A stretch of DNA of 64,000 bases from Chitinophaga sp. MM2321. Lineage in GTDB: Bacteria > Bacteroidota > Bacteroidia > Chitinophagales > Chitinophagaceae. Each line of letters starts with the position of its first letter. The first letter of the stretch is position 1. The position numbers and the translations under genes are program-made. The stretch is taken from contig NZ_OZ035533.1 in the NCBI RefSeq assembly GCF_964033635.1, positions 186,001-250,000 of the forward strand. Reading direction: 5' to 3'. The notes beneath the pieces are model-generated. The model was not told the DNA's origin, did no database searches, and worked only from the letters and a program-made list of their open reading frames with translations. Below, one piece after another: positions 63,377 to 64,000 of this stretch.

Positions 63377-64000
63377 TTATTTTTGTCCCCTGATAGTGCG
63401 GCCTTCCATCTCAAATCTAATCCCACCGGCCATTTCCAGCATTTTTAATACTTCAGATAAGTTGGAATTTCTAAACACCATACCATTATAGCGTTTGTCC
63501 GGCATGCTGGCGTAGTCAACCTTTACGTCGTACCAGCGTTCAATCTGCCGCATAATATATTTGAGATTGGTGTTATTGAATTGAAAGATGCCATTTTTCC
63601 AGGCCACAGCTTCCAGCGTATCAATATTACGTGTACGCATACCCTGATCAGATAACTGTACCTGTTTGCCGGGATGGATGGTCTCACTTCTGTCACCTTT
63701 ACTTACTTTGATGGCTCCTTCCAGCAATGTTGTTTCCATCACCGGTTCATTCGTATAGGCCATCACATTAAAATGCGTACCTAATACTTCTATATCAGCC
63801 CCATTTGATTGTACATGAAAAGGCTTGTTTTTGTTTTTAGCTACCTCAAAATAAGCTTCCCCGCTTAACTGTACCGTTCTTTCCTTTCCTGTAAATGCGG
63901 TAGGAAACTGAAGGGATGACTGTGCATTGAGCCATACCCTGGTGCCATCCGGTAAAACAATGATGTATTGACCACCTTTTGGTGTACTGAGTGTATTAAA
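63377..64000 (-). CDS. FecR-family anti-sigma factor, C-terminal part (locus E; cut by window end)
   Basis: The minus-strand frame is open from the window edge (64000) to the TAG at 63377-63379, giving the last 207 residues of a FecR protein. Visible are TPKGGQYIIVLPDGTRVWLN, FTGKERTVQLSGEAYFEVAK, IEVLGTHFNVMAYTNEPVME, the LLEGAIKVSKGDRSETIHPG loop and the C-terminal DUF4974 region (IERWYDVKVDYASMPDKRYN, NLSEVLKMLEMAGGIRFEME). The sigma-binding part and membrane helix must lie beyond the window, as should the FecI-type sigma gene. It signals to locus E together with the STN domain of the SusC encoded next. Confidence 0.92.
   Translation of the reverse strand, partial: FNTLSTPKGGQYIIVLPDGTRVWLNAQSSLQFPTAFTGKERTVQLSGEAYFEVAKNKNKPFHVQSNGADIEVLGTHFNVMAYTNEPVMETTLLEGAIKVSKGDRSETIHPGKQVQLSDQGMRTRNIDTLEAVAWKNGIFQFNNTNLKYIMRQIERWYDVKVDYASMPDKRYNGMVFRNSNLSEVLKMLEMAGGIRFEMEGRTIRGQK

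Overview
The window looks like a carbohydrate-utilisation and accessory region from a Bacteroidota genome, most likely a Chitinophagaceae member close to Chitinophaga. This is inferred from five SusC/SusD pairs in about 50 kb, three complete FecI-type sigma / FecR anti-sigma pairs plus a fourth FecR, SusC proteins with an N-terminal STN domain, RHS/YD-repeat proteins of the Bacteroidota type, and TAnnTTTG-like promoter boxes with little Shine-Dalgarno signal. No tRNA, rRNA, CRISPR array or intact transposase was seen.

Layout. 1-7.9 kb: the 3' part of an RHS protein with a variable C-terminal putative toxin, a one-base-overlapping small exported protein (candidate immunity), an XRE-type regulator with no normal start codon, and a second secreted YD-repeat protein. 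7.9-10.4 kb: a gene-poor stretch with a truncated copy of an SRPBCC/AHSA1 gene, about 3.6 tandem copies of a 236-bp unit, and the intact SRPBCC gene. 10.6-12.1 kb: YdeI-like protein and a nitrilase-family amidohydrolase. 12.2-21.1 kb (locus A): sigma, FecR, SusC, SusD, FAD oxidoreductase. 21.2-34.1 kb (locus B): sigma, FecR, SusC, SusD, DUF4091 glycosidase-like, DUF5107 and GMC oxidoreductase. 34.3-39.6 kb (locus C): DeoR-type regulator with a SusC lacking STN and a SusD-like lipoprotein. 39.8-44.7 kb: LytS/LytTR two-component system next to a TonB receptor without SusD and two small proteins. 44.8-45.3 kb: YceI. 45.5-54.1 kb (locus D): sigma, FecR, SusC, SusD, FAD oxidoreductase. 54.2-64.0 kb, minus strand (locus E): FecR (cut by the window end), SusC, SusD, GH42-like and DUF6259 proteins.

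How the genes work together. In loci A, B, D and E, binding of a glycan by the SusCD pair would be signalled through the STN domain to FecR, which releases the FecI-type sigma factor. The exported enzymes downstream would process the glycan in the periplasm or at the cell surface. The most interesting regulatory signal is shared by A, B and D. Between fecR and susC each has a minus-strand intrinsic terminator (9-bp stem, then 6-8 U) and a minus-strand TAnnTTTG-like box that ends exactly on the A of the susC ATG, together predicting an 85-115 nt antisense RNA over the susC leader. Locus E lacks both. A second regulatory signal is a TGTC-N12-GGTGT element placed exactly 36 nt from a promoter-like box both upstream of the LytS kinase gene and upstream of the neighbouring TonB receptor gene.
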